Source: a virus
Direction: 5' to 3' (one strand)
Length of the DNA: 64,000 nucleotides
IMG/VR virus record: IMGVR_UViG_3300008119_000003
Coordinates: 56,321-120,320 of that record
The stretch's first letter is position 1; each line of letters starts with the position of its first letter. The position numbers and the translations under genes were made by a program. The notes beneath the pieces are model-generated. The model saw nothing but the letters and a program-made list of their open reading frames with translations. It ran no database searches and had not been told where the DNA came from. This document shows positions 1-6,169 of this stretch, in pieces.

Positions 1-1349
1 TTCATCATAACCGCTAATGGCGACAGTTCGTCACCACCTAATACAGACCGAATGATACTCGGACTATACCCGCTAACGAGGGCAGTATTAATTGTGTTAG
101 CCTTAACAGGTACATTGCCTAAACGACCGTTAACATTCCAAAAGATTATGCCCGGCATCTCATAACCGCAGTGTGCATACATATCTTTGATAGCATCAAA
201 GTTAGTACGTATACCACAGGCTACATCAAACTCCATGTCACTGATAATCAGTAACTTGGTTGGCATATCTTCCTGTGCTACCTTACCTGCAACAGCACGG
301 TCTAGTAACACTGTGAATGTTTTATTTAGGTCTGTATTCATACCCCAATTTGCTCTACCAAGATTGAATACTTTCTCTGAAAGAGTATTGCCTTCTATCT
401 TGTGGAACTGTGGGCTCTCACTGAACGTTAACACCAAATCCTTGAAAGGACCTTCGTTACGTTCAGAGATATACAAACCTAATCCTATAGATACTTCCAT
501 AGGTTGGCCCATCATACTACCTGATACGTCGCAGACAGGTAAGATTCTATCCTTGCACCCTTCCATATAGTTAGGTAACGACTTCCACATAGCATCATAT
601 GCCTTTGTGTTAAAGCCGTCAACATTAACCTTGTGAACTAAATCACTTGGGAATAATACAGAAGCATTCATCTTCTCCTTACCGTCCATAACATCGCTGA
701 TATAAGACTGATATCTTATACCATCGTGTCTATGAAATGCCTGTACATATCTCTTACCTGCAACAGAAGGTACCTTGCTATACTGAATAGTTTCCCATTC
801 GTTAGCACACATCTTCTGCTCCACGGTATTAGACATAGAGGTAAGTCTTCTACGGAATGTACCTGCTGATACACCGAGATACTTATGCATACCTACAAAC
901 CATTCTCCCTTACGTGGGAACCATTTGGCTAATAGGTTAGCGTTAGCATTCTCGTCTAGTTGGTGCTTTAGCCAATTAAGAGTATCATCACTTGGTCTTT
1001 CTATGATAAAGATATCCTTCCAATACCCAAACGTTGGGATATGGATAGCTACCTGATCATATACTTCACCATCTAGTGTCATTAGATTTCTCATAATTAC
1101 CTGAAAGAATCGCTTCTCTCCCGCACCACCACGTGCATCTCTTGCCCAAAATAGAATCTTAAGAGCAGTTAACTTATCCTCGCGATATGCTCGGGTAAAT
1201 GCTTTTATGATATCTTGTTCAGACATAAAACGGCTCGCACCTGCTATAAAGAACAGGTCAAGACAGTCAATACCTGCAGTACTATGTGTAACTGCGCCGT
1301 TATTGGTAAGACTATCGTTAGAAAACATCGCATTTGTAAAAGCGTCCAT
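1..1349 (-). CDS. DUF2828 / Ro60-like protein with vWA domain (3' end missing)
   Basis: The reading frame opens at ATG 1349 on the minus strand and runs off the window start, giving 449 complete codons. The N-terminal part has the signature of DUF2828/TROVE (Ro60-type) proteins: RDARGGAGEKRFF at about residues 70-82 and IPTFGYWKDI at about 104-113. A von Willebrand A domain follows. Its metal-ion site is DVSGSM (274-279), a threonine in NWGMNTD (about 338) and an aspartate in IISDMEF (about 371). Ro60 and bacterial Rsr proteins bind non-coding RNAs and misfolded RNAs. RNA binding by DUF2828 itself is inferred from the shared architecture, not shown here. It is the distal gene of the leftward group. 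A structured leader lies just upstream. Confidence 0.85.
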   Translation of the reverse strand, partial: MDAFTNAMFSNDSLTNNGAVTHSTAGIDCLDLFFIAGASRFMSEQDIIKAFTRAYREDKLTALKILFWARDARGGAGEKRFFQVIMRNLMTLDGEVYDQVAIHIPTFGYWKDIFIIERPSDDTLNWLKHQLDENANANLLAKWFPRKGEWFVGMHKYLGVSAGTFRRRLTSMSNTVEQKMCANEWETIQYSKVPSVAGKRYVQAFHRHDGIRYQSYISDVMDGKEKMNASVLFPSDLVHKVNVDGFNTKAYDAMWKSLPNYMEGCKDRILPVCDVSGSMMGQPMEVSIGLGLYISERNEGPFKDLVLTFSESPQFHKIEGNTLSEKVFNLGRANWGMNTDLNKTFTVLLDRAVAGKVAQEDMPTKLLIISDMEFDVACGIRTNFDAIKDMYAHCGYEMPGIIFWNVNGRLGNVPVKANTINTALVSGYSPSIIRSVLGGDELSPLAVMM

Positions 1350-1380
1350 AGGTAAAAAGGTTTTGGTTAAACATTAATTT

Positions 1381-1472
1381 AGAGGGGTAGGCCACGAGTA
1401 TCACTACTCGGCTTTGCACGTACGACAGAATGAAGAGAGCCTTACAGTTAACTGCTGTGGCCTACCATCTCT
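1381..1472 (-). ncRNA. candidate multi-arm (tRNA-sized) structured RNA in the DUF2828 leader
   Basis: A perfect 10-bp closing stem pairs 1386-1395 with 1457-1466, and an outer AGAG/CTCT pair (1381-1384 with 1469-1472) extends it. Inside are three possible hairpins: 1395-1410 (6-bp stem, 4-nt loop), 1411-1440 (5 bp with one wobble, 20-nt loop) and 1444-1458 (4 bp, 7-nt loop, competing with the closing stem by 2 nt). The result is a cloverleaf-like layout. It is not a normal tRNA: there is no T-loop consensus and no 5-bp/7-nt anticodon arm. On the minus strand it would sit in the 5' leader of the DUF2828 gene. Transcription and function are inferred. Confidence 0.35.
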
Positions 1473-1473
1473 T

Positions 1474-1495
1474 GGTATGGGACTTACCCCATACC
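1474..1495. repeat. 8-bp perfect hairpin beside the multi-arm element
   Basis: GGTATGGG (1474-1481) pairs with CCCATACC (1488-1495) around a 6-nt loop. No T-run follows on either strand, so it does not look like an intrinsic terminator. It adds a second stem to the structured leader of the DUF2828 gene. Confidence 0.5.
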
Positions 1496-1499
1496 GTTA

Positions 1500-1696
1500 G
1501 CATTGTATTATTAGTTTTACAGTGCTGACTCATTCTTTAACGTGCTAATGTCTTTATGTTAAACAGAATAGTTGTTTAACCTTATTTAATTGTAGTTTTA
1601 ATAGTGCTGAACTATCCTTCACTAACATAAAGACAGGTTGTAAAGATACAGAATGCATTTAACTTCCCATAGTTTGTTTATAGTGCTGTTAGCATT
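1500..1696. repeat. AT-rich non-coding stretch with three AGTGCTG repeats and an 11-bp inverted repeat
   Basis: The motif T-rich/AGTGCTG occurs at 1521, 1603 and 1682, at spacings of 82 and 79 nt, each followed by an ATTCTT- or TCCTTC-like string. TCTTTATGTTA (about 1550-1560) and TAACATAAAGA (about 1624-1634) form an 11-bp inverted repeat around the middle copy. I see no coding frame here. The even spacing suggests binding sites or repeated leader elements for the minus-strand gene, which is an inference. Confidence 0.4.
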
Positions 1697-1711
1697 CTTC
1701 CCTTTACAATA

Positions 1712-1978
1712 TCAATACTGAATACGATCAGACTCATCGCCGTCCCAAAAGTCGGCTTCGCTAAAACCACCTTTGTAACTATCGGTAAGTTCGCGGATAG
1801 CATCTTCGGTAAAACATTCTTCTATGTTACCTTGTCTAACATATACCAACGACTTCTCCTGTAATAGGGCTTCGTAATGGTCTATAATAGTGGCAACACA
1901 AACGTTAGGCATAACCTTGCCGTCGTAGAGATTAGTAAACTTTCTCTCAACGGCAGAACGGGCAGACATTTTATCCAT
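1712..1978 (-). CDS. hypothetical protein, 88 aa
   Basis: A short acidic protein with no motif I recognise. It starts with ATG three nucleotides after the stop of the gene at 1982-2245, so the two are probably co-transcribed and translationally coupled. The acidic C-terminal half (FWDGDESDRIQY end) and the absence of membrane segments suggest a soluble early protein. It is kept as real because of the tight packing with its neighbour. Confidence 0.65.
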   Translation of the reverse strand: MDKMSARSAVERKFTNLYDGKVMPNVCVATIIDHYEALLQEKSLVYVRQGNIEECFTEDAIRELTDSYKGGFSEADFWDGDESDRIQY

Positions 1979-1981
1979 AGT

Positions 1982-2245
1982 CTAATAGATATCGTGATAA
2001 GGTGAATAATAAGTTACTTGATCACTCCCGGGAACGTACCTTTCGAATGTCGCGGTCCTTCCCTTAATAATACCTTTGCCTGTCAGCCTATAGACTAACT
2101 TGGCTAACCACATCGGATATTCCCATACTCGGTAACCTTTCCTATAATACTCCAACATAAGGAATAGAACAGAATAAGAATCTCGGGAAGTTATCCACTC
2201 GTAGTTATTGTAGGTAGAAACAATAAAGGTTTTCTTACGTAGCAT
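1982..2245 (-). CDS. hypothetical protein, 87 aa
   Basis: An aromatic-rich (many Tyr and Trp) small protein without a recognised domain. It has one moderately hydrophobic stretch around residues 25-33 (SVLFLMLEYY) and a basic middle. It is the first of a two-gene unit with 1712-1978. The 197-nt leader to its right holds a long inverted repeat (2291-2360). Function unknown. Confidence 0.65.
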   Translation of the reverse strand: MLRKKTFIVSTYNNYEWITSRDSYSVLFLMLEYYRKGYRVWEYPMWLAKLVYRLTGKGIIKGRTATFERYVPGSDQVTYYSPYHDIY

Positions 2246-2290
2246 AAAGCAATACAGTTAATAGGTGAATAGATAAGAATAGGTATCATA

Positions 2291-2360
2291 GAAGGAATAC
2301 AGCAATAGTTAAATTAACAACCTACCTGCACAATGAATACAGTCTATTGCTATATCCTTC
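2291..2360. repeat. long imperfect inverted repeat in the leader of the 1982-2245 gene
   Basis: GAAGGA plus AGCAATAG (2291-2308) pairs with CTATTGCT plus TCCTTC (2344-2360), about 14 paired bases with a small internal loop and a 35-nt apical loop. No T-run follows it, so it is more likely a leader structure than a terminator. Confidence 0.45.
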
Positions 2361-2400
2361 CATAATTTACCTACCATTTTGACTGATTATCAAGAAGTTA

Positions 2401-2426
2401 GGGAACAGACCTTGGTTGTCTGTCCC
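2401..2426 (-). terminator. hairpin terminator candidate after the 2443-2859 gene
   Basis: GGG(A)ACAGAC and GTCTGTCCC form a 9-bp stem with one bulged base, 16 nt past the stop codon of the minus-strand gene. The following T-content (taacttcttg) is weak, so termination efficiency is uncertain. Confidence 0.45.
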
Positions 2427-2442
2427 CTTCTCTGCCTCTCGA

Positions 2443-2859
2443 TTAACCGTTAAATGGGTTCAAATCCTCATCATCTTCTACCTTCTCCTCTGTCTTTACT
2501 GCTTTACGGGTTGTTCCCATCCCGCTGTTAGCCAAACCGAGCATATCCATAACAGCAGAGCTTACTTGATCCTTCAAGAAGTCGTTATTTGCTACTAAGT
2601 TAGCCGCTTTGCGCATCACACTTGTATCCGCTACCACATTACCGTTACTTGTAATGATTAGAGGACAAATCTCTCCGACGTAGTTCAAACTGAAGAACAA
2701 AGGAACGCCGGTATCCTTATCTTCTCTATACTGTTCAGCCTTAACTCGCTTATATTCAGCAAGTTGCTCATCAGTCCCATCGACGCCATATACGAATACG
2801 TCGACCATTTTGTTGTTCTTACCACGCTTCGGGTAACTGTTTAGATAGTTAATTTTCAT
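2443..2859 (-). CDS. small protein with SSB-like acidic C-terminal tail, 138 aa
   Basis: No named family is recognised with certainty. The C-terminus DDEDLNPFNG resembles the acidic D/E-rich, PF-ending tail that bacterial SSB uses to recruit partners. The region LAEYKRVKAEQ...TGVPLFFSL followed by a LIITSNG strand resembles the corresponding region of the protein at 3222-3737, so the two may be paralogues. A role in single-stranded DNA binding or the replication complex is inferred. The gene has a long leader (2860-3170) carrying a repeat shared with other leftward genes. Confidence 0.7.
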   Translation of the reverse strand: MKINYLNSYPKRGKNNKMVDVFVYGVDGTDEQLAEYKRVKAEQYREDKDTGVPLFFSLNYVGEICPLIITSNGNVVADTSVMRKAANLVANNDFLKDQVSSAVMDMLGLANSGMGTTRKAVKTEEKVEDDEDLNPFNG

Positions 2860-3170
2860 TACTACTTGTTTATAGGGTTTATATAAAATTGTTTAACCGT
2901 CACATCGGCAAGCGAAGCGAACGGGAAATGAGGAAAGGGCAAGAGAAATAAAAAATGAGAGAGCAGCGATAGTTAAAATAGAAGATTTCCCGTAAACACT
3001 GGTGTTTCATCGATGGACGAATCGCACTTTGCTCGGTAGGAAATCTCGCTAAATAGACTAAATCGGGAGGACACCGATGATGACGATGATAGTAAATATC
3101 GTCAGTCTCGCTACTTTGATAAAAAATAAAGGAACAGTTCCCGATGTACTTATCGAGGAACCGTCCCTGT
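2860..3170 (-). repeat. non-coding leader with intergenic repeat copy A
   Basis: No convincing gene is present. Two blocks recur elsewhere. AGGAAAGGGCAA (2931-2942), followed by AT-rich sequence and GAGAGCAG, matches 3770-3805 and, split, 5358-5424. The block GGAACAGTTCCCGAT ending in ATCGAGG (3131-3157) matches 3895-3935. On the minus strand this becomes an upstream TTGCCCTTTCC element in front of the start codon at 2859. It may be a promoter or leader element for phage-specific transcription. Confidence 0.45.
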
Positions 3171-3203
3171 GGAAAAAAGAAAACAACCGATTAAGGTTGT
3201 TTT
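3171..3203 (-). terminator. rho-independent terminator after the 3222-3737 gene
   Basis: On the minus strand AAAACAACC and GGTTGTTTT form a 9-bp stem around a 6-nt loop (plus-strand arms 3180-3188 and 3195-3203), followed by a TTTTCTTTTTT run. It lies 18 nt past the stop. Confidence 0.8.
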
Positions 3204-3221
3204 CAGGTACGAGGAATAGGG

Positions 3222-3737
3222 TTAGTTGAACGGGTCGATATCATCGTCCGAACCGTCTGCTCCGTTCTCGTTAACGGATACAGTCGCCATAATCTTGGCT
3301 ATTTCCGCCTTACGAGCGTTAGCCAATTTATCGCGTTGGACGATTAAGTCTTCGGCATCGGAATCATATCCCGCCTTCTTGGCTTCGTTGATTTCTATCC
3401 ATAACTCGTCGGCCTTGGTCCATACAGGCTTCTTTGCTCCCGTTGCCTTATCGGTAACGATGATGCGTTTCATATCGCAACCCGCAGGCACGAATTGTGA
3501 AGTACGCAAAAGTTGCAAGCCCGTCCCTGTGGACAAATCTCCTTCGCCGTCGTCGAATATAGGCTGATGGCCTGCATCGAGGCTATCTTGCTTATACTGT
3601 TCAACGGCTAACTTGTTAGAACTTGGAAGTATGTAATAGAAATGCATCTTATACTTCTCACCTGTTTCATCGTTAGTACGTGTAATAGGTCCTGTTGGTC
3701 GCTTCGCAACTCTTAACACTTGTTTGTTCTCGCTCAT
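3222..3737 (-). CDS. small protein with SSB-like acidic tail, 171 aa
   Basis: It starts with MSENKQVLRV and ends in GSDDDIDPFN, which is very close to the SSB C-terminal consensus (DDDIPF). The body is predicted to be mixed beta-strand followed by a charged helical region (about residues 118-155). It could be a phage SSB or a partner that mimics the SSB tail. A similar segment order (QYK...P.F.....G....LI) is seen in the 2443-2859 protein. It has its own terminator and a repeat-containing leader, so it is expressed as a single-gene unit. Confidence 0.75.
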   Translation of the reverse strand: MSENKQVLRVAKRPTGPITRTNDETGEKYKMHFYYILPSSNKLAVEQYKQDSLDAGHQPIFDDGEGDLSTGTGLQLLRTSQFVPAGCDMKRIIVTDKATGAKKPVWTKADELWIEINEAKKAGYDSDAEDLIVQRDKLANARKAEIAKIMATVSVNENGADGSDDDIDPFN

Positions 3738-3769
3738 TTTGTGAGGTTTTTGGGGTTATTAATTCAATT

Positions 3770-3961
3770 AGGAAAGGGCAACAAAAATAAATAATGCGTA
3801 GCAGGCGTAGGACGGTAGGAGGACGAGGATTGATGATAGTAACCCCTCGTTATGTCGATGCATTAGCCGTCGCGTACGTAAAATAAATAGTGATGGAACA
3901 GCCCCCGATTCATTTGTATAGGAATAAGATCGAGGAATAAGATATAGGAATGAGATCGAGG
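3770..3961 (-). repeat. non-coding leader with intergenic repeat copy B and an 18-nt direct repeat
   Basis: AGGAAAGGGCAA (3770-3781) with its AT-rich flank, and the GGAACAGCCCCCGATT block (3895-3910), repeat copy A. The 18-mer ATAGGAATRAGATCGAGG occurs at 3918-3935 and 3944-3961. On the minus strand a lone TATTTTTG (3782-3789) fits the host -7 element, but no -33 element lies at the right spacing. An 81-codon frame across this region was judged spurious. Confidence 0.45.
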
Positions 3962-4025
3962 AAACGGAGTGAACAATAAGACGAGCCATTACGGCCCGCC
4001 CTACTGTCTTCACCTATGATATACC

Positions 4026-4241
4026 TTACAGCCCGCGTCTACCTTTCTCAAGGTAATCTCGATGACTTAATGGTTTATCCATATAGTTACGGTGATTCAT
4101 TACCACCACTTTGCCAACGGCTTCGTGATGATGACTACTTGTAACTACATAGCCTTCGTCTTCTTTAGCCTTAACTAAATCAGACAAAGGAATGTCTTGC
4201 GCAAGCGCTTGGTCTTCTGTGACCCAAATCTTCTTTTCCAT
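4026..4241 (-). CDS. hypothetical protein, 71 aa
   Basis: A small charged soluble protein (starts MEKKIWVTEDQALAQ) with a histidine cluster SSHHHEAV around residues 35-42 and a second VVVMNHRNY strand. No family is recognised. It has an ATG start with an AT-rich leader directly after the terminator hairpin of the preceding gene, the same terminator-then-start arrangement as its neighbours. Confidence 0.65.
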   Translation of the reverse strand: MEKKIWVTEDQALAQDIPLSDLVKAKEDEGYVVTSSHHHEAVGKVVVMNHRNYMDKPLSHRDYLEKGRRGL

Positions 4242-4260
4242 AGGTATAGGATTAATTAAT

Positions 4261-4287
4261 TAAAAAAGAAAAGGGATTGCTCCCTTC
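4261..4287 (-). terminator. rho-independent terminator after the 4352-4564 gene
   Basis: On the minus strand AAGGGA-GCAA-TCCCTT forms a 6-bp stem (arms 4271-4276 and 4281-4286) followed by TTCTTTTTTA. It sits only 20 nt before the start codon of the next gene (4241). Confidence 0.7.
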
Positions 4288-4351
4288 TCTCTGACGCCTT
4301 GCTATAGGTGACGCCTACCGCTTCGGTCCTATGTTATCAGGACTTGGACTC

Positions 4352-4564
4352 TTAATCATCTGCTTCCACAGACCAAAATATCAGTATGACTAATATGGCG
4401 AGGAAAGACAGTATCGCCATATATTCAGCCGAATGTATACAATTGAGATAGATATTCAAATCTCCAAAGATGATACAGCCGATTAAAGCAGGTGACACGA
4501 TGATAGTAACATAGATTAGAGCGGTTATCCCAACGGCTCTAAAAAAACTTGTTAATGTTTTCAT
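4352..4564 (-). CDS. small membrane protein, 70 aa, two transmembrane segments
   Basis: Start taken at ATG 4564 (MKTLTSFFRAV). The frame extends to a GTG at 4606, but that extension runs through the upstream terminator-like hairpin. Two hydrophobic segments are clear: about residues 12-32 and about 48-65. The C-terminus is acidic (EADD). It could be a phage inner-membrane protein such as a superinfection or host-takeover factor, but nothing identifies a specific function. Confidence 0.65.
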   Translation of the reverse strand: MKTLTSFFRAVGITALIYVTIIVSPALIGCIIFGDLNIYLNCIHSAEYMAILSFLAILVILIFWSVEADD

Positions 4565-4580
4565 ATAGGTGTTATTAATT

Positions 4581-4611
4581 AAAAAAGAAAAGGGCTTATT
4601 AGCCACCCTTT
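4581..4611 (-). terminator. terminator-like hairpin upstream of the 4352-4564 gene
   Basis: The minus strand reads AAGGGTGGCT-AATA-AGCCCTT (imperfect stem with a bulge), then a TTTCTTTTTT run, then the start codon at 4564. The same 'CCCTTTTCTTTTTT' string follows the terminators at 4261 and 4847. Confidence 0.5.
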
Positions 4612-4698
4612 ATGAGTAACGCTCTACGTTACAGGCTATGCATTGCAACCTTGCATAAGGGACGAGTTTGTATACAGGTATCTCGTCAACCTGTTTGC

Positions 4699-4794
4699 TT
4701 ATTCAGCAAGTTCTGAATACGATTCCAACTCTTCCATAGAGTTTGGCTCGCGACCATATTCTTTCACGAATAGGTCCCACAATAATCCCATCAT
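4699..4794 (-). CDS. very small protein, 31 aa
   Basis: A short frame beginning MMGLLWDLFVKEYGREP and ending in an acidic helix-like LESYSELAE. It lies between two terminator hairpins (4847-4885 upstream, 4581-4611 downstream), a slot that is otherwise empty, and uses ATGATG as start with an in-frame stop just upstream. The amphipathic, charged composition looks like a real microprotein. Function unknown; the call rests on context and composition only. Confidence 0.45.
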   Translation of the reverse strand: MMGLLWDLFVKEYGREPNSMEELESYSELAE

Positions 4795-4846
4795 ATCGGT
4801 GAATATTAGGCATTACATCGGTTAGTTATAGTCAACCGATTTAACT

Positions 4847-4885
4847 TAAAAAAGAAAAGGGCAAACCATATTGGTCTACCCTTTT
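4847..4885 (-). terminator. strong rho-independent terminator after the 4906-5340 gene
   Basis: A 13-bp stem (arms 4855-4867 and 4873-4885, with two wobbles) around a 5-nt loop. On the minus strand it is followed by TTTTCTTTTTTAAG. It lies 20 nt past the stop codon. Confidence 0.85.
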
Positions 4886-4905
4886 CAGTTAGTTAACGAT
4901 TACCA

Positions 4906-5340
4906 TTAGAATGGCAAGCCGTCGTCTTCGTCCGTCATCCAATTGTAGACACGAGACTCGTTCCGTTGCAACCGCTCCCTAATCATAGCGATATGAATAG
5001 GTTCGTACCACGGATTGTTCATACGCAAACGCGTTGCTTCGGTTTCCATAACTTCCGCTCTCGCTTCGTTAATGGCATCCTTAACAACCTGTGCTTCGTT
5101 AAACACAGTCGTTGCAAATTCGTAATATGCATATGTCTTACCCTTCCTACTCTCGACAAGTCGAGAATGAAGGTTCATACGCAAATTCGCGTTGTTATCC
5201 CGTTTGTCTTCGATGAAGCATCGAAGCAAATCAAATTGGTTAACGCGCAACTTAACAGTGTATAGGTTGAAACCCATCACATTCATAGTGTCGTACCCGA
5301 AGGTGGCGGAAACACTTGTCGCCTTTGCAGTTTTTGCCAT
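4906..5340 (-). CDS. small protein ending in SSB-like tail DEDDGLPF, 144 aa
   Basis: The N-terminal half looks like beta strands (NVMGFNLYTVKLRVNQFDLL). The C-terminal half is helical and charged (KDAINEARAEVMETEATRL). The last eight residues, DEDDGLPF, are nearly the SSB tail peptide. It is the first gene of the leftward module, next to the divergent control region. It could be a single-stranded DNA-binding protein or an SSB-interface mimic; no family is confirmed. Confidence 0.75.
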   Translation of the reverse strand: MAKTAKATSVSATFGYDTMNVMGFNLYTVKLRVNQFDLLRCFIEDKRDNNANLRMNLHSRLVESRKGKTYAYYEFATTVFNEAQVVKDAINEARAEVMETEATRLRMNNPWYEPIHIAMIRERLQRNESRVYNWMTDEDDGLPF

Positions 5341-6115
5341 AGGATGTTAATTAAAGCAAGGAAGGGCAACCCCCGATGCAACTTTTTTTTGCTACTCTAA
5401 AAAAATAATAAATGAGAGAACAGTTTTAGCTTCGTCTCCCGTTTCAAGGGGGGTACCCCCGAAGAATTTTTGAAGCCGGGGAATTTTCAATAGGGATCCC
5501 CTACATCCTCTCCTACAATAGTTTTCCCCTACACCAGGGGGTAAGTTCGCCCTTACGTGTACCCGGGGTATGTCCCGTGGAACCTTATTACCCGGGGGTT
5601 ATTTGTCCAGTTTTTTGTGTAATAAACTTGACATTCTTATATGCCCCTACATATAGATAAGCCGTATATCGAATTACTATATGCCGGCGCATGTAATTTC
5701 TGGAAAAATTCATGCAGTAATTCGGGAAACTTCCGAGTTTGTCCATGTTTTGTTACGGAGTTTGGCATTCTATAAGTCGCCAATACTCCTAGAATTTTCC
5801 AGTAATGGCGGATTAGCGCATACCCCTTGGGGATTATTTTCCACTAAAAGCCTGATTCTGTAGATTATTTTCCACAATGCTTGTCGCAAGAGTTTACTAT
5901 ATATGAGACAGATGTTATAAACCACATCTAACTCATACCCTTCCGGGTACGGAGTATATTCTCCATACAGGATAATGTCCCTTACAGGGTATAAAACTGA
6001 GGTTTCTTGTTTTTTATAAACCACATTATAGTATGGTATACTATACATTATCTAGAAAAACTAGGGGTTTTGACTGTTATATCATACTTTAGTGTGGTAA
6101 CAATTTTACGCTAAA
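5341..6115. other. divergent intergenic control region, apparently non-coding
   Basis: About 775 bases separate the leftward and rightward modules. Next to the leftward genes lies repeat copy C (5358-5424). Positions 5441-5606 are packed with GC-rich palindromes: GGGGGTACCCCC at 5449-5460, then several CCCC/GGGG and CCCGGGG strings. TTGACA (5628-5633) and TATAGA (5652-5657) are 18 nt apart, like a sigma-70 promoter, possibly by chance. TATAAACCACAT occurs twice (about 5917 and 6016) and GATTATTTTCCAC twice (about 5831 and 5864). A 92-codon minus-strand frame (5770-6048) overlaps these repeats and is doubtful. An origin of replication or early-promoter region is plausible. Confidence 0.55.
5358..5424 (-). 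repeat. intergenic repeat copy C
   Basis: AAGGAAGGGCAA (5358-5369) and AATAATAAATGAGAGAACAG (5404-5423) correspond to the two halves of the block that is continuous at 2931-2965 and 3770-3805. Here they are split by about 30 nt. It lies directly upstream of the start codon at 5340. Confidence 0.45.
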
Positions 6116-6147
6116 TTTGTTACGAGACAGAACTTTGTATATATTTG
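6116..6147 (+). promoter_or_regulatory. Bacteroidota-type promoter for the rightward module
   Basis: TTTG (6116-6119), a 20-nt spacer and TATATTTG (6140-6147) match the Bacteroides primary sigma consensus TTTG/N19-21/TAnnTTTG exactly. It lies 22 nt upstream of the ATG at 6170. Confidence 0.85.
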
Positions 6148-6169
6148 TCTCAGCTAAACCAATAAACAT

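Noticed and set aside
187-570. 127-codon plus-strand frame at the window start
   Set aside because: It is a shadow of the DUF2828/vWA gene on the minus strand, whose motifs are clear.
1381-1472. A true tRNA gene
   Set aside because: The size and cloverleaf outline are suggestive, but neither strand has a T-loop consensus, a proper D-arm or a 5-bp/7-nt anticodon arm. Reported only as a structured RNA candidate.
1381-1500. Hammerhead-type ribozyme
   Set aside because: The conserved CTGATGA and GAAA core strings are absent around the stems.
3768-4013. 81-codon minus-strand frame with hydrophobic C-terminus
   Set aside because: It runs across repeat copy B and the 18-nt direct repeats, which read as low-complexity sequence, and the terminator-like hairpin of the next gene lies inside it. 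More likely a non-coding leader.
4643-4825. 60-codon plus-strand frame
   Set aside because: It lies opposite the better supported 31-codon minus-strand gene and against the direction of all neighbouring genes.
5628-5657. Sigma-70-like promoter TTGACA-N18-TATAGA
   Set aside because: Bacteroidota polymerase does not use this consensus efficiently and no plausible gene follows on that strand before 6170. Probably chance in AT-rich DNA.
5770-6048. 92-codon minus-strand frame MYSIPYYNVVYKK...
   Set aside because: Composition is not impossible, but the frame consists largely of duplicated non-coding motifs (TATAAACCACAT, GATTATTTTCCAC) and has no terminator or recognisable leader. Kept only as part of the control region; conservation in relatives would change this.
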